A stretch of 64,000 nucleotides of DNA from NCBI GenBank assembly GCA_021613335.1, contig JAJTWR010000359.1:532501-596500 (forward strand). Direction: 5' to 3'. Under the pieces are notes generated by a model. That model saw only the letters and a list, made by a program, of their open reading frames with translations. It was not told where the DNA came from and searched no databases. Source of the DNA: Whitmania pigra (taxonomy: Eukaryota; Annelida; Clitellata; Hirudinida; Haemopidae). Below are positions 1 through 18,300 of the stretch, one piece after another; position 1 is the first letter of the stretch; each line of letters opens with the position of its first letter. The translations under genes and the position numbers were made by a program.

Positions 1-261
1 TATTGCGCCTGATGTTTATATTAAAAAAGCAGTGGATTTTTATTATTAATAAATATTGCATAAAATATTATAAGACTCAGAATTTGTATTTGCAGATACT
101 TTCATGTAACTTTTCTTTTTTGAATCTGTTTGTACTGATGAGGGCTGTTTTATAATGTTGAACTATTTAATATCACTATTATTATTCACAATGTATCCAA
201 ATGACGAAATATAATGAAAAAATAGAGTTATGAGTCACAATGAGCCAACCATTCATTGAAG

Positions 262-1524
262 GTGATTGCTGAGGAGTTGACATCAACGAAGCAGGAAGAA
301 AAGAAGAGGTTCATAATCAAGGGGGTTGTCGACCCGAGGACCGGTGACAGGGTGGCTTTCAGGTATGCGGTGGCCGAGGGTATCATCGACCATTCTAAAG
401 GTCTCTATGTCAACCCAGATACAGGAGAAGGTACTTGTGGTTGTTTTATGAATCTGTTTCTATTCTTGAAATCTTCAATTGAAAAGTCGTTAAGCTCTTA
501 GACCTAATCTGATAAAAATCTGTGCGGCTGAGGAATTCTCAATGAGGATATTCAGAGAGGACATAATATTTTATGTTTTCATAATTTTATAGTAAACATA
601 ATACATGTAATAAACAATGATAAATATAATAACACAAAACAAATGACGTTATACAAATGCACTTATAATTGTTATTTATTATTAAAACCTCATAAACTAT
701 TAACGATGTTCGCTTTAACCTTCGACGAAGGTATTCCAATTCAGCGTGCCATGTCCGAAGGAAGGATCGTGGTTGAATATACTTCAGTTCAGAAAGGCGT
801 TCCAGAAACGACAGCGGTTCCCCTAATCACGGTGAAGAAAAGGATCGACAGACATTACGTCATCACCGGTGCAATCGATCCGCGCACAGCCGAGAGGGTC
901 GATGTCAACGAAGCCCTGAAAAGGGGACTCATTGACCCGCAAACCAGGGAGTTTGTGAACGAGGAAAAGGGTGGCCTGAGGACGCCGGAAAAGGAGGCGG
1001 TCGAGGACGGATGGATTTTGGCAGATTTCGACAATTCAAGTCCAACCTACGAAAGCGAAACGTACGCAGTTGTTGCGGTATACGACGACAGATTCAACTA
1101 TTACACTTCGTTCATGCAAGGCGTTCGCAAAGGTCTCCTGGATCCTGGTACTGGAAATTACATCAGCTCGAAGACCGGGAAAAGAATTTACGCGGCAGAC
1201 GCCATGAAGAGGGGCTTGATAAAGGCTCAGAAATGTCCAAACGACATCACTGAAACGGAAATATTCAAATCTGCGTTGAAATCGTTCAAAGATAGCAAAA
1301 GACTTGAACTCTTGAGTCCATCGCTGAAAAGCACCGACGTCCATCAACTTAACCAGACGACCTGCAACGTTGCGGCCCCCTCCACTTCAGTCCTAACCAA
1401 TGGCAACATCTCAGATCCTTCCACGCCCCCTCTAGACAGTCCTCCCCTCAACCACGTCGGTAACCACGTGACGTCACCCCCCCTATCCGTTTATAACAAG
1501 AAAACTGAACAGTCGATCCTATAA
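262..1524 (+). CDS. Plakin-repeat protein (spectraplakin/plectin family), C-terminal two exons, 5' partial
   Basis: Two exons are readable: 262-430, ending at donor GAAG|GTACTT, and 731-1524, after acceptor CGAAG. They join in phase so that DTGE runs into GIPIQRAMSEG. The protein shows repeated plakin (PF00681-like) signatures: IKGVVDPRTGDRV, YAVAEGIIDHSKGLYVNPDTG, VITGAIDPRTAERV, EALKRGLIDPQT and VRKGLLDPGTGNYIS. In plectin, desmoplakin and spectraplakins such repeats bind intermediate filaments or form a globular module of a cytolinker; that role is family knowledge. After about residue 240 of the visible part the chain becomes a low-complexity Pro/Ser/Asn tail and stops at 1522-1524. Codons from 1402 on lie in a sequence that recurs at 18757-18983, so the tail looks repeat-derived. 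The actin-binding and rod parts would lie left of the window. This could be the end of a special isoform rather than the only 3' end. Confidence 0.8.
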
Positions 1525-1628
1525 CGAAATATGCTTTCTTGGTTCCACTTTTAGTTGCTTTAGACTTGTGTGCAAGAACAACACAAATAACATGATAATA
1601 ATAATGATAGTGAAATAATAATATAGAA
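1402..1628. repeat. Dispersed repeat, copy A (overlaps plakin stop codon and 3' UTR)
   Basis: These about 227 bp match 18757-18983 with only about a dozen to fifteen differences by eye, in the same orientation. The left edge is sharp: similarity starts at GGCAACATCTCAGATCC and the upstream plakin sequence is unlike the second copy. The match covers the last 41 plakin codons, the stop and about 100 bp of 3' flank ending in an ATA-rich tail. In copy B the reverse complement leads straight into a LINE reverse-transcriptase reading frame, so the unit may be a LINE piece inserted antisense into the plakin gene. The opposite, a plakin 3' end copied next to a LINE, is not excluded. Confidence 0.8.
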
Positions 1629-3285
1629 TGACCCAATGTTCCCGATAAGAAACATTGTCACGATTCATCGGAGCATCGCTTGGGGACGTTTGGCTTTTAA
1701 ACGATCTGCACATCTTCCGGTTGCTATGGTGCTCGTCTGGCTAGGAAGGCTTTCGTATTCATTTAATTTAATTTCCTATTCCTACTCATTTCTTGAAAGA
1801 TTATCGCCTCCAACGATTGAAATCAAGTAGCCTGATCCAACGAACGCTTGAAATAATTTTCTATAATTTCTTCCAATACTCACTTCGACCTCTCTTTTGG
1901 TCTCCAATAAGCAGAATTTCGGAAATGTTTCCATTCATCCGATGATCGAGTCGAATTGACTTTTACTTCTGAGTTGCCATTTTTACCGTTTGTCAGTCTT
2001 TCTTAATGTCATCGTTAATGTTGTCTTCGAACATCATGAAATATTTGAATGATGCGATTTACATCTCCCTATTGTTACCATTTCCATGAAGAATGTTATT
2101 CTTATTTGTTGAATATTATTTTTATTATTATTATTTTCCTTCAGTTTCGAACGAACCTGGATGAGTCCATAGTTTTTATTTATTGTGACTACAACGACCG
2201 CAACGATAAAAAATTATTTTAATGTGCGTCTTTAGTATTAGAGTCCGTTGGATGAGGTGGTTTTCAATTCCAAAAGTTTTACTTCCCCGTTGCACTGCAA
2301 TGCAGAGTCAATGTGTCCGAAGAAGTATGAACCAGTCGTGTCTACAACTAATACTCAGAAATTAGTTTTACACCGGTATCTTCCGCTTGATGTTCCAACA
2401 AAACCAGAATTCGGTTGTTTGCTCGTGAACAACAGCAGTGTGGTCGCATGCAAAGAATTTGAGCGACGTCCTCTACGATGAAGCAAATCATCAGCGGATC
2501 GAGGAATACTGGTGAAATTTTTACAACTTGCAAATGAAGAAAAATATCGGTGAAATTAGCTGATTTTGGATGGATCCCTTTCTGTGATATCTTGCCGATA
2601 TCGGGAACAAAACTTTTGTCTGGTCATTGGTGGGGTGGTTAGCGGACCCAATTTATTACAACCATTCCCTTTAATTTTGAATGATAATTAGGTGTTCCAC
2701 TTATCAGCCAATAGCCGATTATTATTGTTTGCTTAATCAGGTCACAAAAAGCTGTAAAAGAGCTTCAGGTTGAAGTTCGATAATAGCTAAATTTCGTATT
2801 TATGCTCGGCTAGTTAGGTTGCGTTTTTATAAAAACGGTTGTGTCAAAGACTAATAAACGGAAAGAAAAATTTGAAAAATTGTGTTATTTGCTGTAACAT
2901 CAGCACCTTTCACATTTACTTACTTAATAATTTAATCTTCCATAAATATTTAATTAGTAACAGATTAATCTTCCACAAATATTTATTTAATAACAAAATT
3001 CTCATTAGATTTCTGAACCTTCTTGAGGTTCTTCTAGGTTTCTTGAAGCCATTCTTATTACCGCATTAACTGGAGTTGGAGCAGGAATAGGTCCGGACCT
3101 GAACAATCGCATTTAATATTTGTAATAACATTTTTTTAACTTCTTTTGAGTGATCGTATTGGATCCGAAAACGCTTATTTTGAAATTTAATTATCCTCAC
3201 GAAGTCTTTACCGCTGCCACTAGGTCATTTGTTTAGCAGTCCGACTTTATAAAAAACATGGTTCCTTCACCATCTTAATAATTTT
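1629..3285. other. Intergenic, no gene recognised
   Basis: AT-rich sequence with short stop-bounded frames only (for example 2248-2481 and 2839-3069), none with recognisable protein similarity or consistent splice sites. There is a short ATT run near 2125-2150. It probably holds old repeat debris that I cannot name. Confidence 0.5.
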
Positions 3286-3877
3286 AGTTTTATTCATGTG
3301 GTCTTAAAGTTTTTCTGCAGACACATTCTACTGCAATCAAACTGTGATAATTATAATTTTATGTTATTATTTTAATTATATTTATATTATTATAATCTTT
3401 AATTATTATTAGTTAATATATATATATTATATATTCATAATATATACTGTTACTGTTGTCATTCATGGATTGTAATCCAGATCACAGATATCCAAACGCC
3501 AGAGCCTGGCCTTATTACTGCTGGAGAATCGGGTCTGAAGCTGAAGATACACGATATGTCTCTTGAGATGCAGTTCCAATGGAAAGTTAAAAAAGGCAAA
3601 AAGGGTCAATAAACTCAACTTTGACCTTTTTGGGGAATTTGTCAGAAATGAAGACAATACAACCTTCATTCTTAAATCATGCGAAGCAGAGATTCAAGAA
3701 TTTATTCCCAAACTTAAAAATGAGATACCCGAGCCTCTGTGAGTTTTTCCTTGAAATTCTTATTTTTTCTTTTTATAAAAACTCATTTTACATCATTTTA
3801 CCAATGCAACCAATGGTGCACTTTGTGGTTACATTTTAAAATTAAGCCATTGACACGTTTACTATTTATTATTTGTT
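3286..3877 (+). pseudogene. Partial duplicate of BPI-like exon 4 with intron flanks, frameshifted
   Basis: This block is nearly identical to about 20703-21354, which contains exon 4 of the BPI-like gene and both intron flanks, so it is a DNA-level duplication and not a retrocopy. The exon core is about 3478-3734. Relative to the intact copy it has lost 35 bp: the intact gene has two GGTCAA hexamers bracketing the lost stretch, and the copy keeps one (at about 3604). The loss shifts the frame and brings a TAA immediately after GGTCAA. The acceptor context (TAATCCAG) and donor (CCTCT|GTGAGT) are preserved. No copy of exons 1, 3 or 5 is present nearby. Confidence 0.85.
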
Positions 3878-3889
3878 TGGCGAAATATT

Positions 3890-5029
3890 CAGAGATGGGT
3901 AGTTACTAACTATAAGTACTTAACTACTAAACTCTTAAAAAAGTAGTTAAAAAATGTTAAAATTTTAAAATAAAATGAACAAAAATAAATTTTTTCCAAT
4001 ATTACAATTTGAGACGTCACTTTATAAGCTTAGTTTCTTTGATTTCAAATTTTGCTTACTACCGCCATTTCTCACTTCTGAGCTATTACTTAGTAGCCGT
4101 ATTTTGAAAACGTTTTATATAAAAAAGTGAGACGTAATCGAGAGCCTAAAACTCTGACAAACCATATTTGGTAACAATAAGTTTGATTCTCCAACATCAT
4201 TCCTGGTATCAGTTGTCCAATGACTCTGAAAAGCAATAAAGAAAAAATGTTCAGCTCACAATCGACCATCAATCTAAGAATGACAATCAAAAGTTTTTGA
4301 CATTAGGAAAGCCTTCGAATTGTTTTGATTCGTAGATTGTAAAGTTACAAAACAAATTCCATGTCACATAATTCTGGTTTTGCAAGTGTTCCTCAGCCAG
4401 TTGATGGAGACATTCAGCTAAAGTACCTCCTCGGTTTTAAAACAATAATCAGCAATAATTTCTAAATTACAAATTACTTATGCAATACTTACATCCTATT
4501 ATTTATCAAACTCAGCAAGAAATGTACTACTCAAAAGTCTACTCAATTATCCAACTGTTTTTGCTGCATTCATCAAGCTTAATTCGACATTACCAAGTGC
4601 GGCAGCAGTTGAAAGACTTTTAGTGTAGCAGGGCAGGTTTTATGTAACAGACGATGTAAATTATCGGATAATCATATGGACATGATTTTTTTAAGAGATC
4701 GTCTAAAACATCCATTGTATACTTCTGTTTTTTATTAATTTGGACAATAAAATTTTGTTGATAATGTTACACTAGTGTAAATAAATATGCTAATAATTAT
4801 GTCTTGTTCAGTTGTCCAAAAAATTAATTTTATCAAATGTCAACTGAAAAGTAGTTAAAAAATAGTTAAAAAGTAGTTAACTACTATGCAAGTAGTTAAG
4901 GAGTAATTACTAACTACTTATTTAAAAAGTAGTTAACAAATAGTTACTAACTACTCTTTTATAAAAACAGTTAATAATAAAACTACTGTAGTACTGTAGT
5001 ACTTTTTAAGTAGTTAAAACCCATCTCTG
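3890..5029. mobile_element. hAT-superfamily DNA transposon, degenerate, with terminal inverted repeats
   Basis: The ends are inverted repeats: CAGAGATGGGTAGTTAC on the left, and CCCATCTCTG on the right (reverse complement CAGAGATGGG). Subterminal regions hold many copies of GTAGTTA/TAACTAC in both orientations, as expected for transposase-binding arrays. Near 4590-4700 the plus strand encodes a hAT C-terminal dimerisation region split by one frameshift: LPSAAAVERL, then SVAGQVLCNRRCKLSDNH. The rest of the transposase is missing or unreadable, so it is a non-autonomous relic. The 8-bp flanks (GAAATATT and GTATTACT) do not match clearly, so the target duplication is lost or the edges are slightly off. 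Confidence 0.75.
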
Positions 5030-5096
5030 GTATTACTTAATAACACATCAACATTTTATCTTATTTTATTACTCAAGTAATATTCATTAAAATCAG

Positions 5097-6225
5097 ATTT
5101 GAAAAGAGAATTTACATCCCACTTCCAGAGAAGCATGCTCGTGTGAACATCTTCAAGATCCACATTGGAAATACTCCTCACCAACTTACAGATGAAAATT
5201 TCAGATATCTTGGAGAGGAATCTGAAGGGTAAGTGACAAATGATGTTGCAAAGGGTTTTATTAGCATACACAGAAGACATGCATCATTGCTTAATGCATA
5301 AATATGCACATAGTATCTAAGGATTAAACAATGGCTATGAAACTTATTATGAAATAGAACCAAAGTAAGTTTCTATTTGGCTGTTAAGCCTCTGTTTGGC
5401 AATTATGCATTGATAAGATGCATATTAAGTTGGTAATGTTTATTGAGTTAAAGGAGAGTTAAATATTAAACAACTTAATTTCAAAGACTAAACTATAAAT
5501 TCTCAGCTGTTAATCTTCTTAGCTTCTCTGGGGATGACATAAGAATAGTTGTGAGGGAGGCTTTGATGGAGCCAGTCAGAAAAGTCCAGAGTGCCACTCA
5601 CTTCAAGAAAGTTGGTTGCGATCTCTTGCCATCCGAATTTTGTGCTCACTATGATTCCACTTGTTATTATCTTAGTCACATTAAACAAAATTTTAGTTTA
5701 TCAATATAAGCTTGCATCATCTTATTCAAATGTTCAAAATGCTCATGCAGGTGAGAGGTGAGTATCCCTTCAATAAAGGTAAGATAGTGAATGACCTTTT
5801 AACTCCATGCTCACCTGGAGATCCTGATGCTGTTGAAATGAACTGGATGGAGGTACCAGGTGATAAACTCCTTGAACATGTGGTTAATATGGTTAGACCT
5901 ATTTCTGTTCATTTGTTTCAATTCTAATTTTTGGTAATTTATTATAACTGAATAATAAACTTTGCAATAATTAAATAAAATATTATTAAAATAACTACTT
6001 TACAAAATGAATTTTGATTATGAGATTTTGTTTTTTTTTAATTTGATATTGTAAAGCACTTTCAATACATTGTTTAAATATTTTACTTATAATGTCCTAA
6101 AGTTGATTTTAAATTGATTTTAGTTTGACATGTTGAAATCACTAAGTAATTGCAAGCCAACGGTGAACGAAGATGATTTGAAGAAGTTGAGGAAGTTTGC
6201 TGAAGATTTTGGACAGGAGGGTTGA
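5097..6225 (+). CDS. VPS4-type AAA ATPase, C-terminal third only (5' truncated copy)
   Basis: Four exons with GT-AG borders and matching phases (5097-5228, 5523-5610, 5751-5891, 6124-6225) encode about 154 residues. They align end to end with the C-terminus of VPS4: [30 protein letters not shown], the [15 protein letters not shown] loop, [31 protein letters not shown] and a stop. These are the end of the AAA core, the beta-domain region and the Vps4 C-terminal helix. VPS4 disassembles ESCRT-III on endosomes and at cytokinesis. The MIT domain, Walker A and Walker B are absent: 1525-5096 holds only a BPI exon copy and transposon sequence. Introns are retained, so this is a partial DNA duplication rather than a processed copy. 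No disabling change is visible. A 5' part joined by long-range splicing, or a misassembly, remains possible. Confidence 0.8.
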
Positions 6226-6324
6226 CCTATAAAGTTCAATCAAACTCCTAATGTTTTGCAGTTGATGTTTCTATATGATCAACAACCTCCTTTTTACAAA
6301 TGTATTAAGACACAAATTGTCATC

Positions 6325-6330
6325 AATAAA
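6325..6330 (+). promoter_or_regulatory. Polyadenylation signal AATAAA downstream of VPS4 fragment
   Basis: A canonical AATAAA lies 100 bp after the TGA of the VPS4-type reading frame, on the same strand and followed by TG/T-rich sequence. The position is right for a 3' UTR end, but the hexamer is common in such AT-rich DNA. Confidence 0.4.
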
Positions 6331-7966
6331 ATGTAATTAAATCAAATGCTATCTTCAGATAATCATCTTGAAATGATTTTATGATTTAGAGAAGTTTGTC
6401 TTATGCTTTTTAGTGGTATAGGAACTTATAAAGTTATAAGAATCAGGAAAGCAACTCTTTTGGGTGAGGATGACCGAATCAAATGTGAGATTTTGTTTGG
6501 AGTGAATGTGAGTTTTTATAACCAATATGATGTGATCCTATTCTATAGCACTATTGCCAGTAGCTATTCGACTCTAGCAGAAAAAGAGCGATGCTCGTTG
6601 GTATTTTATCGACGTCCGTTTCGGATATTGTTAAATCTTGAAATTCGCCTGAACTTACGAAATACCAACAGCACGTCAAAATGTACAACGACGCTAGTAA
6701 CCAACGACTAGAAACCAAAACAGCAACACGGCCTCGCGTCCGTAGACAATATAAACAATATTAAGAAACGGCACTCCTCATTCTTCTTCCTCCTAGTATT
6801 CATAATCCTTTAAGTACGCGGGAGAACTTAATGCCCGCCTTGCCGGACCTCGGATTGCGGGATTTGTTTCTTGTCCGGTATCTGAGATCGCTGCAGGCGT
6901 GTTTAGAGCAGGGGTGGGCAAACTATTTGGACCGGGGGCCACTTCTTAGAGTTCAAAAACATTTTCGAGGGCTGGGTTACAAAATTTGACCCTTTCTGTA
7001 ATTGTCGAACAAGACTAAACAGATGCAACCATGTAGTGAACATATTAAAATATAATAACATTTACTTTTATCTATCGGTTAGTGCGAACTATGCAGCTGA
7101 GAACACGCTTTAGCAAGTTTTTCAAAATCTGGACTTATTGTACCTGTTGCAACTTATTAAAAATTTGCGTCAATCAATTGAGATCGACATTTGGATTTGT
7201 TGAGGTTCATCGTTGAAAACGTTTGTTCATGTATGTATGTGGATGCAAATAAGGTGAACATCTTTTTTTATCAAAAGTTTGCAAATTTATGAATTTATTC
7301 TTTTGTAGTGATGACCAGAATTGCATCAGTTCTAATTCTTTGAACTGCTCTTTAAGAACAATGTCATTTTGAGGTCTATTAACTCAAGCTGAAGTTGTAC
7401 AGGCAGTGGCGTACCAACTGTTCTTGCCGCCCCCCACTTAGCTGTTAATAATCCGTTAACCTTCAAGTTTTAGAAAAGCTCTAAATTATTTTTACAATCA
7501 AATCGGTTAAAAATTTACAAATTTCGCGCACGACCGTAAAGCAGCGAAGGATTTATTTCTTGCTGGAGTGCTTCGCACACCTCTGCAAAAAGAGATGTCA
7601 AACTCTTAGGCGAGAGATTCTTGCAAAGGCAGCCGACCTTCAAGGTGAATGAGGCACTACCCCCAGGTGCTGATAAAAAATGGCAAGAGGCCGGATTTAG
7701 TGCTCGTATCGCCGTGGACATATGCCATCATTCTGGTCGTGCTGACTGTATAGTGGGAGAACGAAAATACGAATGCCGGTAAAACACGAAATAACTTAGC
7801 AAGAAAAACGTCTACACCGAATGTAGGTTAGGAAAATGTTTCTAGGTTCAGACAATTTGCCTTAGATAGTATCGTATCAATCTTAAAAACTCATTATTGT
7901 ACAAAATGTTTGAGTTTTTGTTAGAATTTTACTATTTTTACTTTTTCTATTTATTTATTTTTTATC
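6331..7966. other. Intergenic repeat debris, including a hAT-like end at about 6909
   Basis: No gene is recognised. At 6909-6924 the sequence CAGGGGTGGGCAAACT, followed by a GGACCGGGGGCCAC motif, is typical of the ends of Charlie/ZBED-type hAT transposons. I could not find a matching right end before the mariner remnant, and the frames in between (for example 6403-6711 and 7515-7721) show no domain I know. The 6720-6900 stretch is less AT-rich and may belong to a further element. Confidence 0.45.
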
Positions 7967-9466
7967 TAGGTTGTTGCATAAGCTTCCGCCGTTTTTTGAA
8001 TATTTATTGTCAAAGAAACCAAAGAATTTTAATCACAAAAATAGCTCTCTACTGACAAGTTTTTCCAAGCATTTCCCAGAATATCAGATCCTCCCAATCC
8101 CACCATACTCAATTCATTATTCGGGAGAAGGTCTTTCTTGATCCTCGGCTTAGGTGTTCTTCCAGAACTCACCCACTCTTTCCTTTGCTTCACATAGAGA
8201 CACCATTTCTCGTCTGCACTACGATATAAGAATATATAATAGACCTCCTAGCCGCCGCCATTTAGCCAAATCCGCCGAACATTTCAATTACGCCAAAAAT
8301 CCGCCGAAACTTTTTCGGCTAGCCCAAATCGCCGCCATAAAGTGCGATTCGATCCAGCCGCCGAATTCTTTCACAGCGCCAAATAAATTCAAATTTAATT
8401 TACAAATTTGTTCATAGACATAGAATAGTATAGAAATAAATGTTTTAAATATAAAATATTTAATTAACTATTCTAAATATTTACTGATATTTAGCAATAT
8501 TTACCTATAAAACCGCATTATAAGGGATCGCTATAATTGTGTCAGCTCTAAAAAAATGTTTACTTTTGATCGCATTTGGGTTTTTTATTCGCCATTTTCT
8601 TTTGTCACGTTTTCGTGTGTATATTACTGTCAATTGTTGTATTAAAGGTTGTGAAAAGTCTAAATATTCGTAAATCTCTTTAATATTTCAATATTCAATT
8701 TCAAGCACAGCTATTTATCGAGATGGGGGAAAATTTCAGTAAGAAGGTACTCATCAAGGGAATGATTTGAATTCTTTGGTTAGTATAGAAATCTTGTTAA
8801 TAGTATTTGAGCAAGAATAAGAAAAATATTATATATAAACATAATAAAAATGCACTTGCCATAAATTATTATCAAATAATTATTTGTGTGTTGAAATGTA
8901 AAAATTGCTGTTAATATTCTGTATCGCAGGTAGCAGTAGAAGTCGCAAGCTACTTGACATCAAAGAGATGTGATAATGGCGAGGAAGTATTGACCTTTTG
9001 GAAGAAAGCAGTGGTTTCTTTCCCACTTTTATCACAATTGGCCAAAATGCAATTACCAGCATCAGCAACATCAGTTCCAGTGGAATGCATGTTTTCGACT
9101 ACTGGCCCGGTTGCTAACAGCAAGCGATCTGGTTTGTCTGCAGAAAGATTGCACCGTGTGACATTTATTCATGACATTTTGACATTATAGTGCAATAATT
9201 TTATATTATTAATGTTACTGAAAAAACCCTTAGTTGATAAACTTATTTCGTTCAATTTTTAAAACTCAGCCACATTTTAGCCGAATTATTCCTATTTTCA
9301 GCCGGAATTTTTAATAATCACGTGAATTCGGCTAAGCCGGATATCAGCCAGATTTTTTGCTCAGCCAGCCATAGTTTAAAATAAATTCGGCTAGGGGGTC
9401 TAATATATAAGAAACGTTGTCCTGATTTTAGATTAGACTTTAGACTTTTTTATGCAACGGACTATA
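7967..9466 (-). mobile_element. mariner-family transposon remnant, interrupted by a hAT element
   Basis: The left end, TAGGTTGTTGCATAAGCTTC at about 7967, resembles a mariner terminal repeat. The right end near 9450-9466, read in reverse, is TAGTCCGTTGCATAAA. On the minus strand 8050-8217 encodes a mariner transposase segment: ADEKWCLYVKQRKEWVSSGR, then TPKPRIKKDLLPN. The aspartate in DEKW (8191-8217 codes ADEKWCLYV) is the first residue of the DD34D triad. The second and third aspartates are not found, so the element is internally deleted. The hAT element at 8240-9402 sits just upstream of the DEKW motif, and taking it out brings the two mariner halves together. Confidence 0.7.
8240..9402 (+). 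mobile_element. hAT-superfamily transposon with perfect 8-bp target duplication
   Basis: Terminal inverted repeats are TAGACCTCCTAGCCG on the left and, reverse-complemented, TAGACCCCCTAGCCGAA on the right. The flanks are a perfect 8-bp direct repeat ATATATAA (8232-8239 and 9403-9410), the hallmark of hAT insertion. Subterminal sequence is packed with GCCGAA/TTCGGC and GCCGCC motifs, likely transposase sites. The only coding remnant is 8954-9190, a hAT C-terminal dimerisation domain: FPLLSQLAKMQLPASATSVP, VECMFSTTGP, GLSAERLHRV. At 1163 bp it lacks the BED finger and catalytic RNase H fold, so it is a non-autonomous internal-deletion derivative. Confidence 0.9.
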
Positions 9467-9814
9467 ATCAAATAAATAAATAATAAAGAAATGATTTTAG
9501 ACTAGACGCAAAAAAGGTCATCTAATGTTTAACGGTGGTAAAAGCTGAAATGAATATATATATATATAATTTATGTTACTTTTTGAGAGTTTTTCGTTTG
9601 CTTAAATAACTTCTAGCTTTGTTTGCAGCAAAGGACAAAGAAAGGAGGAAGGTTCTATGGTTATTCGATCGATCATCTTGAACGGTTAAAAATATCTCGG
9701 ATGTGTTAAATTTTGGTATATTATTTGAATTGATGATGACAAATATGCTGTAAGTTTTATTTGGCAACAAAAGCTGAATCTTTTTCAAAAAAAATCCTTT
9801 AGATAAATTGATAA

Positions 9815-16769
<6,955 letters not shown>

Positions 16770-18300
16770 CTGTAATGAAAGATTTATATTCATTTTGATT
16801 AAATGCTACTTTAATAACAATACGTTTATTTATAAAGCGCCATAAACATAAGTGTCGGGCGGTGCAGCTGGGTTGCTGCAAAAAAAAGCCTAGATCGACC
16901 GATCAAAAAAGCCAAGAGCTCACCGACTCAAACAAGAGTTTGTTAGTCAGTTTGGATTTTGACCGATTTCACCTGCGAACAAATTCTTACGCGACAACGT
17001 ATTATTGTGTTTGACCATAAAAACCGTCAACACAATCCCAGCAGGAGTTACTTTATCTTGAATTGAGAGCTCGTTAGAATTTCTAAAAAAACTGGCCAAT
17101 ATCCAAAGCTGTACCTTGGGCCTTCACGTTTTTCACATGTTTCTGCGTTCTTTATTGCAGAGATAAACCAAGGAATCTTACTGAATATTATTTTTACCCC
17201 AAATAATTATTTAAAAAACTCAGATTTCTAAACAAAACACCTGAAAACCCAGATTTGGTCCAATTTTGTGAAAAAGCCAAGATCTGAGCTTAAAACCCCA
17301 ACCCTGATCACAATACATAATGACTCTTGCTTTAAAATTTATCCGCAGGGACGTGAGCCAACTTGCCCGCCAAAATTTTAGACTTTAAGACTTTGATGGA
17401 AAAAAATAGTCAGGCTCACTTTTGTTTTCGATTTCAACTTCTGCATTGTTTAACGGCAGCAAAAGGACTACTATTAAGAGATACAAGATCATGTCGGAAT
17501 TTCAAAATATTTCCATTTGGGAGACTGGCTTTTAAAGATTTTAAGGTATTTGTTTTGGTGTTTTCTCATTGCGTGGTTCAACCCACCCAATCAACCGATA
17601 TTGATTCGATCTACCATTGAGATTGGAGTTGAATCCAAGAAAGTGAATTCAACCTGAGCACTTTATGATTAAATTTACCAAATTCCGAGGGAAGCTAAGA
17701 TTTTAGGATATTTAAGGAAGAAGGAGAAGATCGTAGATTTGAACAGCCGAGGCTTATACTGTTTTGTGGAGAGGATCCTAAAATGATTCGGAATAAATTG
17801 CGTAGATGCAAACTGCCCACTAAATTTTCATTGAGTTTAGAGTGCAAATATTGAAAAACAAACATATCGATATTTTGATATTTTCGATTCTAAAAATTAT
17901 AACATCAACATCGAGTACATTTGAAACCACGTATTCGTTCTACATTTTATTCATCAATGGTTAACTGTTAAACAGGAGTTCGACTCAACCACGCTCCAGG
18001 GTCGACATGTAAATATACAATATACATGTCTCTTAGTAATAAGAGAAGAAAAAGACAGAGATTTGTTGTTGTTCTATCTATTTTTTATGCCGTCTTAAAG
18101 AGCATTAAACAAGCCTTAGCATTAGTAGTAGTAGTAGCAGCAGTAGCAGTAGCATTATTAGTATTTCATTCATGTTCTCAACTTAGCTGAGTGATTCAGA
18201 CAAGAGAGTGGAACTTCAAAATCAAACTGTTTATACAGGAAATTAGTGCGCCCCAGTGGAATAGTTCTTATAGGCACTAAGCACTTTTCTATTATTCACT
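16770..18300. other. Upstream of protease exons; no gene recognised
   Basis: No reading frame with known similarity on either strand. I looked here for propeptide exons of the metalloprotease and found none I can support. A GTA/GCA triplet run lies at about 18122-18160. The rest looks like degraded repeat sequence. Confidence 0.4.

Noticed and set aside
1011..1347. Alternative frames on both strands over the plakin exon
   Set aside because: They are shadows of the plakin frame, which carries the recognisable repeats.
3621..3839. 72-residue plus frame in the BPI exon copy as a new small gene
   Set aside because: It is the out-of-frame reading of the duplicated exon; a similar frame exists at 21007-21318 beside the real one.
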